A stretch of 41,433 nt of DNA from Thiohalobacter sp. (lineage in GTDB: Bacteria; Pseudomonadota; Gammaproteobacteria; Thiohalobacterales; Thiohalobacteraceae). The stretch is from the NCBI RefSeq assembly GCF_027000115.1, contig NZ_JALTON010000046.1:1-41433 (forward strand). Direction: 5' to 3'. Both the position numbers and the translations under genes were made by a program. This document shows, in pieces, positions 14,848-24,800 of this stretch (positions are counted from its first letter, which is position 1; the number at the start of each line of letters is the position of its first letter). Under the pieces are notes generated by a model. It was given only the letters and a program-made list of their open reading frames with translations. It made no database searches and was not told the origin of the DNA.

Positions 14848-16503
14848 ATGCCCGACTGGCTGAAGCGAAACCGCCGCCGGCCCCCGAACGAGGGTCGGCA
14901 GGCCGTTGCCGTTGACGCGGCCGACCGCCCTGCTCACGACCGTGCCTTCCCCATCCCCCATTCGCCCTATCGCATTCCACTGGCTGCGCTGGCCGTCATC
15001 ATCGCGTTTCTGGGCACCCTGCCCTTCGTGCCCGGCCTTGCCGGCACCGCGCGGGGGCTGCTGGCGGCCGCGCTGGTGGTCGCCGCGCTGGGCCTGTTGT
15101 GGGAACTGGCCCGCCGGCTGCGGCGCGAGCTGCTGGATCCGCTGTGCGCCATCCGGCGCTGGTCGGCACGCATGCTGGATGCCGACCTGGGCGCGCGCAT
15201 CCCGGTACCGGACCAGGGCAGCTTCAAGCGCCTCGCCAGCGACCTCAACCACCTCAGCGACCGTTTCCAGGGTCTGTCGCTGGACATGGAGGCACAGGTG
15301 CGCAAGCAGACCGCCCACATCCAGCAGCAGACCCGCTCGCTGGAAGTGCTCTACGACGTGGCCGCCAGCATCAACAGCTCGCGCGACCTCGACGACCTGC
15401 TCACCCGTTTCCTGCACACCCTCAAGGAAGTGGTGCATGCCCGCGCCGCCACCGTGCGCCTGCTCGGACCCGACAACCAGATGCACCTGGTGGCCAGCCT
15501 GGGCCTGAACGACGAAGTGGTCGAACGCGAACAGACCCTGCCCTCGCGGCAGTGCCTGTGCGGCCGGGCGGCACAGGAAGGCACCATTCGCATGCACGCC
15601 GACCTGCGCACCTGTGACAAGCTCGCCGGCACGCCCTTCTTCGGCGAGCAGGAGCAGGTGGAAATGATCGCCGTACCACTGGCCTACCGGGGCCGGACGC
15701 TGGGCGTCTACAACCTGTTCATCGACAAACAGCACCATATCGACAACGACGATGACCGCGACCTGCTGGTCAGCATCGGTCGCCACCTCGGCATGGCCAT
15801 CGAGAAGGCGCGCCTCGACGAGGAAGCCAACCGCCTGTCCATCATCGAGGAACGGACCCGCATCGCCCACGAGCTGCACGACTCGCTGGCGCAGACCCTG
15901 GCCAGTCTGCGTTTCCAGGTGCGTGTGCTGGACGAGACCCTGCACCAGGGTGACGAGTCCGCACTCTGGGCCGAGCTGGAGCGCATCGAGAACAGCCTGG
16001 ACGAGGCCTACACCGAACTGCGCGGCCTCATCGACCATTTCCGCGCCCCCATCGACCGCCGCGGCCTGATTCCCGCCATCGAAAAGCTGGTCCAGCGCTT
16101 CCGCAACGAGTCCAGCATCCAGATCTTCCTGCAACAGGAATGGGGCCAGGCCGACCTGCCCGAAGACGTCGAAATCCAGGTGCTGCGTATCGTACAGGAA
16201 GCGCTGGCCAACGTGCGCAAGCACAGCCAGGCCCATACCGTGCGTCTGTTGATGCGCCGTGACGGTGAGCGCTACCGGGTGCTGATCGAGGACGACGGCG
16301 TCGGCATGCCGCGCAAGCGCGCCGGCGGGGGTCCGGGCGAGCACGTCGGCCTGTCGATCATGGAGGAACGCGCGCGGCGCATCGGCGGCCGCATCCGTTT
16401 CGAGTCGGAGCCCGGCGAGGGCACCCGCATCCAGCTCAGCTTCCCCGCGCCGAAGCCCGCCGGGTCCGAGATCACCATTCCCATCCGACAGGCGAACCCA
16501 TGA
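14848..16503 (+). CDS. NarX-type sensor histidine kinase with GAF domain
   Basis: A 551-residue membrane histidine kinase. Two hydrophobic helices (about residues 43-63 and 69-88) are joined by only a few residues, so there is no periplasmic ligand-binding domain like that of NarX. A HAMP-like linker and coiled coil follow (93-165), then a GAF domain (about 170-320). Next are a HisKA_3 dimerisation domain with H344 in AHELHDSLAQTL and a HATPase domain (DDGVGMP near 490). The GAF domain holds three cysteines, C236-x-C238 and C256, which could bind a redox cofactor. It overlaps the response regulator gene by ATGA and starts 22 bases after dsrR. What it senses is unknown; a sulfur or redox signal is an inference. 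Confidence 0.88.
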   Translation: MPDWLKRNRRRPPNEGRQAVAVDAADRPAHDRAFPIPHSPYRIPLAALAVIIAFLGTLPFVPGLAGTARGLLAAALVVAALGLLWELARRLRRELLDPLCAIRRWSARMLDADLGARIPVPDQGSFKRLASDLNHLSDRFQGLSLDMEAQVRKQTAHIQQQTRSLEVLYDVAASINSSRDLDDLLTRFLHTLKEVVHARAATVRLLGPDNQMHLVASLGLNDEVVEREQTLPSRQCLCGRAAQEGTIRMHADLRTCDKLAGTPFFGEQEQVEMIAVPLAYRGRTLGVYNLFIDKQHHIDNDDDRDLLVSIGRHLGMAIEKARLDEEANRLSIIEERTRIAHELHDSLAQTLASLRFQVRVLDETLHQGDESALWAELERIENSLDEAYTELRGLIDHFRAPIDRRGLIPAIEKLVQRFRNESSIQIFLQQEWGQADLPEDVEIQVLRIVQEALANVRKHSQAHTVRLLMRRDGERYRVLIEDDGVGMPRKRAGGGPGEHVGLSIMEERARRIGGRIRFESEPGEGTRIQLSFPAPKPAGSEITIPIRQANP

Positions 16504-17174
16504 GCTTGCGCGTCATTCTCATCGACGATCACACCCTGTTCCGTGTCGGCCTGCAGGGCCTGCTCGAACATCGCGGCATCGAGGTCGTGGCCGCTGTCGG
16601 CGACGGCGAGGAAGGCATCCGCCTGGCCGAGGAACTGCAACCCGACGTGGTACTGCTGGACATGCGCATGCCCGGCACCGACGGTCTCGGCGTGCTGCGC
16701 AAGCTGCGCCAGAGCGGTCTGGAAATGCCCATCGCCATGCTCACCACCAGCAGCAACGAGCAGGACCTGGTCGAATCCCTTCGCAGCGGTGCGCAGGGCT
16801 ACCTGATCAAGGACATGCAGCCGGATGACCTGGTCGTTGCATTGCGCGACATCGTCGCCGGCAAGACGGTGGTCGCGCCCGACCTCGCCCCGGTGCTGGC
16901 CAAGGTGGTCCAGGGCGAGGCCATCACGCCGCGCGACCATAGTCCCTTTTCGGAACTCACGCCGCGCGAAAGCGAGATCCTCGGCCTGCTCGCCGAGGGC
17001 CAGAGCAACAAGGCCATCGCCCGTAACCTGGGGATTTCCGATGGCACGGTGAAGCTGCACGTCAAGGCCATCCTGCGCAAGCTCGGCGTGCATTCGCGCG
17101 TCGAGGCCGCGGTCATTGCGGTCGAACAGGGCCTGCGCACCCACCGCAGCGACACCGCGCGCAGCGCCGACTGA
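16500..17174 (+). CDS. NarL/FixJ-type response regulator
   Basis: A 224-residue response regulator. The receiver domain has D9-D10, the phospho-acceptor D54 in VVLLDMRMPG and K104 in YLIKDMQ. The C-terminal LuxR-type helix-turn-helix covers about residues 150-205 (LTPRESEILGLLAEG, then NLGISDGTVKLHV). It overlaps the sensor kinase gene by four bases, so the two form a cognate pair. Target genes are not visible from the sequence. The divergent dsrA region with its inverted repeats is the obvious candidate, and the downstream rhodanese gene is another. Confidence 0.9.
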   Translation: MSLRVILIDDHTLFRVGLQGLLEHRGIEVVAAVGDGEEGIRLAEELQPDVVLLDMRMPGTDGLGVLRKLRQSGLEMPIAMLTTSSNEQDLVESLRSGAQGYLIKDMQPDDLVVALRDIVAGKTVVAPDLAPVLAKVVQGEAITPRDHSPFSELTPRESEILGLLAEGQSNKAIARNLGISDGTVKLHVKAILRKLGVHSRVEAAVIAVEQGLRTHRSDTARSAD

Positions 17175-17203
17175 ACCCCTTCAACACCGGAGAACCCTGC
17201 ACG

Positions 17204-17674
17204 ATGAAACATTTCGTGGAACTCGTCGAGGAATGCCTGCCCCGCATACGCGAGGTCTTTCCCTGGGACATGGAAGACCTGCTGAAGGAAAAGCCCGATG
17301 TCCTGCTGGTCGATACCCGCGAACCCTACGAGTTCGAGGCCATGCACATCGAGGGTTCCATCAACGTGCCGCGCGGCATCCTGGAGAGTGCCTGCGAATG
17401 GGGCTACGAGGAAACGGTGCCGGAACTGGTCGAGGCGCGGGAGCGCCCGGTGGTGCTCATCTGTCGTTCCGGCAACCGCAGCGCGCTGGCCGCCGACGTG
17501 CTGCAGCAGATGGGGTACAAGGACGTGGTCTCGCTCAAGACCGGGCTGCGCGGCTGGAACGACTACGAGTTGCCGCTGGTAAACGGCGAAGGCAAGCCGG
17601 TAGACGTGGACGAGGCCGAGGCCTACTTTACCCCCAAGCTGCGCCCGGACCAGATGCCGCCCGACCGGCGCTGA
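17204..17674 (+). CDS. Single-domain rhodanese sulfurtransferase
   Basis: A 156-residue protein with one rhodanese domain. The active-site loop is CRSGNRS with C87 as the persulfide-forming residue. VLLVDTREPYEFEAMHIEGS and GLRGWNDYELP are the usual CH2A and CH2B regions. A second cysteine (C64) is present. There is no signal peptide, so it is cytoplasmic and could feed persulfide sulfur into DsrEFH. An extra N-terminal helix of about 25 residues precedes the domain. CCGGAG lies about 11 bases before the ATG. It starts 29 bases after the response regulator, which suggests one transcript. Its partner is not shown by the sequence. Confidence 0.88.
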   Translation: MKHFVELVEECLPRIREVFPWDMEDLLKEKPDVLLVDTREPYEFEAMHIEGSINVPRGILESACEWGYEETVPELVEARERPVVLICRSGNRSALAADVLQQMGYKDVVSLKTGLRGWNDYELPLVNGEGKPVDVDEAEAYFTPKLRPDQMPPDRR

Positions 17675-17703
17675 GCGCCGACCAGGCGCTGCGGTTCAGC
17701 GCC
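17666..17703. terminator. Paired hairpins between convergent genes
   Basis: CGGCG-CTGAG-CGCCG (17666-17680) and GGCGCTG-CGGTT-CAGCGCC (17685-17703) lie back to back where the rhodanese gene and the minus-strand PEP-CTERM-like gene meet. Neither has a U-tract, and both overlap coding ends. A bidirectional terminator is plausible but unproven. Confidence 0.35.
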
Positions 17704-18370
17704 GGCGCGCCATGCCGGCCAGGGCCACCAGCCCGGTGCCGAACAGCCACAGGGCGGCCGGTGCCGGAACCACGACCGGCGGCGCCAGCGGCGACAGGTT
17801 CACGAAGCTCTCGCTGTACCCGCCCAGGAAGCGCTTCGCATGCAGCCCGATGCGGAAATCCCCGTTCTCCAGCGCCACCAGCGCCGCCGCATAGCCCCCC
17901 TGGAAGTCCAGCACCGCGGTCAGCCACTCGCTGCCATCCGTCGTGGCATTGATCCCGAACTTGGGCCGCGGCACCCGCGCCATCAGCGACAGGTCCGAGC
18001 GGAAGGGCTCACTGAGGCTGCGCCCGCCCGGCAGGTTGCGCGGCCGCCGACGCTGGTAGAACTCGACCTCGGACGGATCGCTGAAAGACAGGCTGTCCAG
18101 GCCATTGAGCAGATCCCCGTCGAAGTGGACCTCGCCGATGACCGAACGGGCCGGCCCCATGTTGCCGAAGGTGAGGCGAATGCGGTCGCCGCCCGCATCC
18201 TCCAGCAGCGCCCCGAACTGGGCCTCGCCCGCAGCGCAGGCCGCGCCACTCGGATCGTTGCCCGTGATGCACTCGAAGTCCAGCGGAATTGCCTGTGCCG
18301 ACAGCGTCGCCAGCCCCAGCGCCAGCCCGCCCAGCAGCCTGCGTATCGTCCCTGTGAGTCCTGCCTTCAT
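17696..18370 (-). CDS. Secreted protein with VPxPA/PEP-CTERM-like sorting signal
   Basis: A 224-residue secreted protein of unknown function. A Sec signal peptide covers about residues 1-27 (basic start, hydrophobic core, AQA cut site). The C-terminus has the short motif VPAPAALWLFGTG, a hydrophobic helix and a final basic cluster (ARRR). This three-part signal is that of PEP-CTERM/VPLPA-CTERM proteins, which are processed by an exosortase and tied to exopolysaccharide export. No exosortase gene is in the window. I chose the ATG at 18370 because GGAG lies 8 bases upstream; an ATG at 18418 would add 16 residues before the signal peptide. Two cysteines (CITG, ACAAG) may pair. Confidence 0.75.
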   Translation of the reverse strand: MKAGLTGTIRRLLGGLALGLATLSAQAIPLDFECITGNDPSGAACAAGEAQFGALLEDAGGDRIRLTFGNMGPARSVIGEVHFDGDLLNGLDSLSFSDPSEVEFYQRRRPRNLPGGRSLSEPFRSDLSLMARVPRPKFGINATTDGSEWLTAVLDFQGGYAAALVALENGDFRIGLHAKRFLGGYSESFVNLSPLAPPVVVPAPAALWLFGTGLVALAGMARRR

Positions 18371-18674
18371 GCCATGCTCCAGTACTGTACTCTCTTGTTG
18401 GAGCCATTTGGAAAGCAAGGATTGCGCCAGATTCTGAAATCAAAGTATCATCAGATACTTATAAAGAGGCAGCCGCGTCGGGCAGCATAATGTGTAAAAT
18501 TTCTCAACACTCGCTGGCTCGGCGCCGCCTGCGGAAGCCTCCTCGAATGTACTCTAACGCACCGATTCAAGTAACATTCGTCAGCCTTGCAAGCCACCTG
18601 CATGATCTGGAGTCGCTCTGACATCGTCAGATCGAAACGTAAAGTTTACCGACACCTCTGCCGTACAGGCTAGG

Positions 18675-18808
18675 CCGCATATTGCTGCGCCAGGTCGGAA
18701 GCGGGCGGGCGAAAATCGTACTCTGGGCCATGGGCAAAAAGCCCGGTTCATTGCCCGCCAAAACAACAGGTTGCCCGCTGCCCGCTTCCGAGCTGGTGCA
18801 ATATGCGG
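18675..18808 (-). repeat. Imperfect inverted-repeat element, copy 1 (MITE-like)
   Basis: The arms CCGCATATTGC...TCGGAAGCGGGC (18675-18706) and GCCCGCTTCCGAGCTGGTGC followed by AATATGCGG (18780-18808) are near reverse complements about 73 bases apart. The interior contains a further small inverted repeat (GGGCAAAAAGCCC). The reverse strand aligns over about 115 bases with 33281-33400, including GGCAATGAACCGGG in the centre. It lies between the CTERM-like gene and the end of the RTX gene. The rest of the 463-base gap (18371-18833) has no gene. Confidence 0.6.
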
Positions 18809-18833
18809 GTTAGGGCATGTTCTTCATGCCTGC

Positions 18834-21800
18834 CTACACGGCCGTCTGCCAGCTCGCCGCCAGCGTGGGTGCCAGGGCCGTCTGCAACTGCGGCGACAGA
18901 TCGAGCTCGCCCGCCGCCGGTGGCGCAAAGGCGGCCATGGCCTGCACGAGCTGATCGACCTGGTTCGCATACAGGCGCAGGCCGTCACCGGCATCCATGT
19001 AGTCGAGTTGATAGGCTGCACCCAGATACCAGTTGCTGACCGTCACCGAATCGCTGGTACCGATCACATCCACCTGCAGGTTGTTGCCCACCTGGCTGAA
19101 CCAGAGCTGGTCGTGATCGATGCCTGACTCGAACTGCAGAATGTCCGTGGTCGCACCATACTGCGCCGGCTGCGAATCCATATAGTCGAAGTCATTGATC
19201 ATGTCTCCGGCGTCACCCCGGCCGTACACATAGACATCGTTCCCTGCCCCGCCGGAAATGGTCTCGTAGGACGAGCCGCTCTCGATAACGTCGTCCCCGG
19301 CTCCACCACTCAGATAGACGGTTCCCGCAGACCCAACCAACCGGTCGTTTCCTGAACCACCGAACAATGCCCCGAACCCTGAACCACCGACCACAAGGTC
19401 GTCACCCGCCTCTCCGAAAGCGGCACCATTCCGTGAACGCAGGTACAGGGCGTCATTGCCATTGCCGGCGTAGAAATAGTCCCAGGTTGCGGTTGCTCCG
19501 GCAGCGGGCGCCGTCAGGCTGCGCAGCGTGTCGTTGCCATCCTTCCCATAGAGATAGGCATTTCCTGCATTCCTCGCGATCAGAACATTGTCGAGACCAT
19601 TACCCTCGCCTCGCAGCTCCGCGGCTCCGGTGAGCGTCAGGTTCTCGACATTGGCGCCGAGCACGAAATCGACACTCGATTGGACCTGATCGATGCCTTC
19701 CCCCGGGTTCTCCGTCACCTGGTCGCCGATGTCGTCGACAAGGAAGGTGTCATTGCCGAGTCCGCCGCTCATCATGTCGGCACCGCGGCCGCCGTCGATG
19801 TAATCGCCGGCGCCGCCGCCCACCAGGGTATCCTGACCATCGCCTCCGTTCATATAGGCATATCCGGTGCCGGCCTCGAGATAGTCGTCCCCGGCATCGC
19901 CACCGAGGTAGTTCAGGGAACCGCTGCCGCCATAGAGGCTGTCATTCCCGGCGCCACCAATGGCGCCGCCGTTGCGGATGTTCAGGCGGATGGTGTCGTT
20001 GCCGTTCTCGCCATAGAACACATCCCAGCCTGTTGTCGGCGTCTGCGCCGCGCCCGCAAGCAGGGTATCGTCGCCATCGCCACCATAGGCCGTCAGGTTC
20101 CCCTGGCCGCCGCGGATCTCGTTGTCCAGCTCGTTGCCGTAGGCCACATGGGCCGCGCTGTCGGTGTAGGTCAGGTTCTCCACGTTGGCACCCAGGGTGT
20201 AATCGATGCTGCTGATCACGCGGTCGATGCCCTCGTCGACAGCTTCCGTGACCACATCGCCCGGATCGGTCACATAATAGGCATCGTTCCCCGCCCCGCC
20301 GGCCATGTCATCATTGCCCTGGTTGCCATACAGCACGTCATTACCGGCACCGCCACGCAAGGTGTCATTGCCGTAGCCACCGAACAACAGGGCATTTCCG
20401 GCACCCGCCTGGATGAAGTCGTCTCCGCCCTCTCCAAACAGGTAATTCCAGGCACTGCTGCCCCCGTAGATGGCATCCATCCCGTCACCACCCCAGGCGA
20501 CTCCGGCCCGGTCATGGATGCGGATGGTATCGTTTCCATCCTGGCCGTACAGGTAGTCCCATGCACCGGGCATGACCTCCGAAAAGCCGCCCTCCAGCGT
20601 GTCATCGCCCTGGCCTGCATAGAAGAACACCCCGCCCCCGCCCGCGCGCATCTCGTTGTTCAGCTCATTTCCATAGGCATACAGGCTTCCCCGCGTCTGG
20701 TTCTGCATCACCAGATTCTCGAGGCCGGCGCCCAGGGTGTAGCCGATGGTGCTGTAGACGGTATCGTTACCGGAGGTATCGGTGACGGTGTCGCCGGGGT
20801 CGTCGACGTAATAAACATCATCTCCGTCACCACCCGCGAGCGTATCAGCGCCCTCCCCACCGACCAGGATATCGTCCCCTTTCCATCCCGTCAGGCTATC
20901 ATCGCCGCCGCGCCCGAATATCAGACCGGTCGGATAGGCACCAACGCTCGACACCGCCGGAACCTGGTAACTGTCGGCAGAATCCGACAGCACTTGCAAA
21001 TCGCCCAGATCCCACTGAAGCCCGTCCGCAAATCTGACAAATCTGACACCGGAACCATCTTCAGGAGTCAATGCATCAAAGTGCCGTCGAACGGTAATGG
21101 AATCACCCAGTCCACCATACCGAATAACCAGGTCACCGCCGACCTGTTCCAGATCCACGCTGGACGGCAACACGCTTCGTTCAAACTCGATGGCATCAGT
21201 GCCCCTACCGGGAACGTAAATCAGCCCATCACCGATGACATCCTGTCCGTCGCCCAGCCGAAACCGATAGGTGTCCGTCCCAGCACCCGCATCGAGCAGG
21301 TCATTGCCTTTGCCACCGTCCAAAAGATCGTCGCCGACTGCTCCAAACAGGCTGTCGTCTCCATCGAGCCCCAACAGCGTATCGTTGCCGGCTGCACCAT
21401 CGAAGAAATCCGCATCAGATGTACCTTGCAGGGTGTTGTCGAGCAACTGAGGGTCGAGGGTCGGGGCTGCAGGCGCCAGTGCGATGACATCTGCCATGTT
21501 CATGGTTGTCCCGTCCGAGAATCGTATCTGTTCGATACCCAGCCCGGTAATGCCAAGATACTGGTCCGGGATGACAGGACCCGGACCACCCCCGCCAGGC
21601 GAAAGCGGAGGCAAAAGCCCGGATCCCGGTTGCGAGAACCCGGAGTGGGGAATCACAACTCTGACGGCTTCGCCCGGCGCCCACGCAATATCCAGCGTCA
21701 CATGGACCTGACCCAGATCCGGTATGTTCTCCTCGCCCCAGCCATTTCCGACCTGGGGCTGGACGGTGATCTCACCCCATGAGAAGCTGAGATCGCTAAC

Positions 21801-24800
21801 GGTAATGCCAGGTCCGAACTCAACTGTATCCTTGGGCATCACGCCTGCTGCGACAAACTCCGCCAATGCTCCGTAATCGTTATCGTCGATAACCGGAAAC
21901 GGCTGCCCCGGATAGGTCTTCTTGTACCAGTCAATGGCCCGTGATCTATACTCCATCGCTTCCATGTGAAGGTAAAGATCCAGTATCCCCGTGTCCAGCA
22001 CGACGTCGGTTCCCGCATCCCCGAGATTAAACCTGTAGGTGTCTTCTCCTGCTCCTCCATCAAGCCAGTCATTCCCTCGACCACCCACAACCAGGTCATT
22101 GCTTGCTTTGCCCAGGGACTTTGGATTTCCTCCCCTGTCCCCCAGGATTACATCATTCCCATCGTTTCCGTAATACAACGAGCCCCCCGCCCTCGAATCA
22201 TAAGGGCCGTCGTACTCATCTGGCGAGGAAAGGAAATCTTCGGCGAGATAGGGCCTCCCGTAGAACCAGAGACTCCCATCTCTGTTGCCTCCGAGAATGA
22301 CATCGGCTCCATCCCCCGCATCAACCATGAGATAGCCACCAGCGACTCCGCCCCGGGTTCCCGATACATCGATCAGATTGTCCGAAGGACCCGCCTTGAT
22401 GACTTCTACGGCAACGACGCGATTACCCTCCCACTCCTCATACTGCTCCTGCCGGTAGACGAGTGCGCTACCCAGAGATGCACCTGCGCTTGGCCCGTAT
22501 ACCCAGATGCCCGTCGGTGATCCGGTCGGTCCCTGCCCATAGCCGTCGAGGGTGACACCATCCCCACCACTGCCACTCGTTACCTCGACCACGAACCCGC
22601 CTGCGGGGATCGAATAACCCGCCGACCCGCCGTCGAAGGGATAAAAGGTTGCACCACCGATTCCTCCAAGTGTCTGCCCCCCAAGCTCTGCGCTGTAGGA
22701 GGCCGACGTGACGGTACCGCTGGTCAACAGGATGGTCGTCGAATCCATCGCTGAAGAAGCGCGTACTATGAGCGGATCGTCCACGATTCGCGTCGTGAGC
22801 GATAGTCCGTCATACCAGTATTCTGTACGCCGGTAGTTGGTCAGTGCACCCCCTATATAGGTGGTACCTGAGCTGTTCTTGATCCGGCGCATGCGTCCAT
22901 CTGCCTGGAGCGCGCCGCCATCCCGTCTGATCGCACCAAAATACGTTCCCTTTATCCCGTTAAGAAACCCGCGGCTTTCCGTGTCAAAGTCGAATGCGCT
23001 TGACCCCGTGGGCATCAGAGAAGACAGGGCGGTAACCATACCCGTCTCGTCCACGACATCCCAGCCGCCCCCGCTGGCCTGATAACCCTCCAAGATAAAT
23101 GCGTCGTCGCTGCCGCGGATGGCCAGCCGGAGACCAGCCTTCACCGGCTGCACCTCAAGGTCTTCTGCCTTCAGGCCAGCTCCCAGACGAATACGGTTGA
23201 CCTCGGGTCCACCATCGGCAACAGTATCGACACCGCCGCCCCAACTCAGCAGGTACTCGTCCGCGCCTGAACCGCCTTCCAGCCGATCAGCCCCCAAGCC
23301 GCCATCCAACAGGTCAGCCCCGGCACCCCCCCTGAGAATATCGTCGCCTGCCTCTCCCAGCAGCTCATCGTCACCGCCCATGCCCTCAAGGGTGTCGTTA
23401 CCGCCACGGCCCCGGATCCGGTCATTGAGGCCAGCACCGATCAGGACATCGTCGGCCGACGTCCCATCCAGCGAATAGGGTACCGGCGCCTGCCCTACCA
23501 GGTCGCCATGTGAAAGAACCGTCCCACCATCGAACCGGTACTCCGAAATGGCGCCAGCCAGTCCGTTGCGAACCAGCAGCCGATCACCGGGGCCGTAATC
23601 GATGGCGAGGTATTGTGACCCGTCATCGCCTACAAACTGACTCAGCGTCAGCATGGCCGGCGTGATACCCCCCGCAAACCGAATCGTATTGAATCCCCGT
23701 GGATCGTCAATGACGTCTTCGCCGTCACCGATCGAGACTTCATAGATATCATCACCGGAACCGCCGTCAAGAAGGTCCGCCCCTGGCCCGCCGACCAGGC
23801 GATCCGCTCCCTGATCTCCGTAAATCGTATCCGCGCCAAGCCCGCCGCGGAGTACATCATCCCCTTCCCGACCGAGGATGAGATCATCCCCCGCCTGCCC
23901 GTCGAGCGTATTGGCCGCGGCGTTCCCCTCCAGACCGTTGTCCAGCGCGTTGCCGGTCCCGTCGATGGCAGTGCTGCCGGTAAGCTGAAGTTCCTCGACC
24001 TCCGCACCCAACGTCCAGCTCACTGATGCCAGAACCCGATCGCGTCCCTCTCCGGGGTTCTCCAAGACCTGGTCTCCCGTGTCGTCTACGATATAGCGAT
24101 CATCCCCGGACCCGCCGCTCATGCTGTCAGCACCGCTGCCGCCGTCGAGCATGTCTGCGCCCATGCCGCCGGAAAGGGTATCGTCGCCACCCTGGCCGAA
24201 GATCCGGTCATCCCCATCCGTGCCCGGATTACGCTCATCATCACCGCGAATGACGTCAGCCTGGTCGCTTCCGTAGATCTCGTCCGCCCCTGTGGAACCA
24301 CGCAGATTGAGGGCCGGCATGCGGCGCATCAGTGTCGGATGATCCAGATAGCCGTCATCGAACATGTACTGGCGTCTGGCGGCAAGAAATCCACCGGAGA
24401 TATCGAATCCCTCTGTCCCGGACAGGATCGAAAAGCCCTGTTCTCCCCCGATATCCCCTGGCAACAGCAGTGCCCCTACACTACCGAATCCGCGAACATC
24501 GAGCGTCCCGCCATTACCCTGGATATAGTCGCGGCCATCTCCGGAGGACCACAAGGCCAGGTCCTCATCGTCGAGGACGATGACATCATCACCGCTGCCA
24601 CCGACATAGCGGTCTGCCCCGGGACCCCCGTCAAGATAGTCCGCGCCGTCCCCACCCTCCAGGATGTCATTCCCCTCGCGGCCGTACAGGGTGTCGCTGC
24701 CTTCATCGCCCCGCAACCAGTCATCCCCTCCGTTGCCATCCAGCATGTCATCACCGACACCGCCGTAGAGCTCATCGGCGTCGTGCTCCGCGACAGGGAT

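Noticed and set aside
14826-17174. Search for dsrS after dsrR
   Set aside because: The frame here codes for a clear histidine kinase and response regulator; no DsrS-like protein is seen.
19680-21782. 700-residue plus-strand frame opposite the RTX gene
   Set aside because: Regular RTX codons leave the opposite strand open; the Ile/Val/Ala-rich translation mirrors the repeat and has no start signal.
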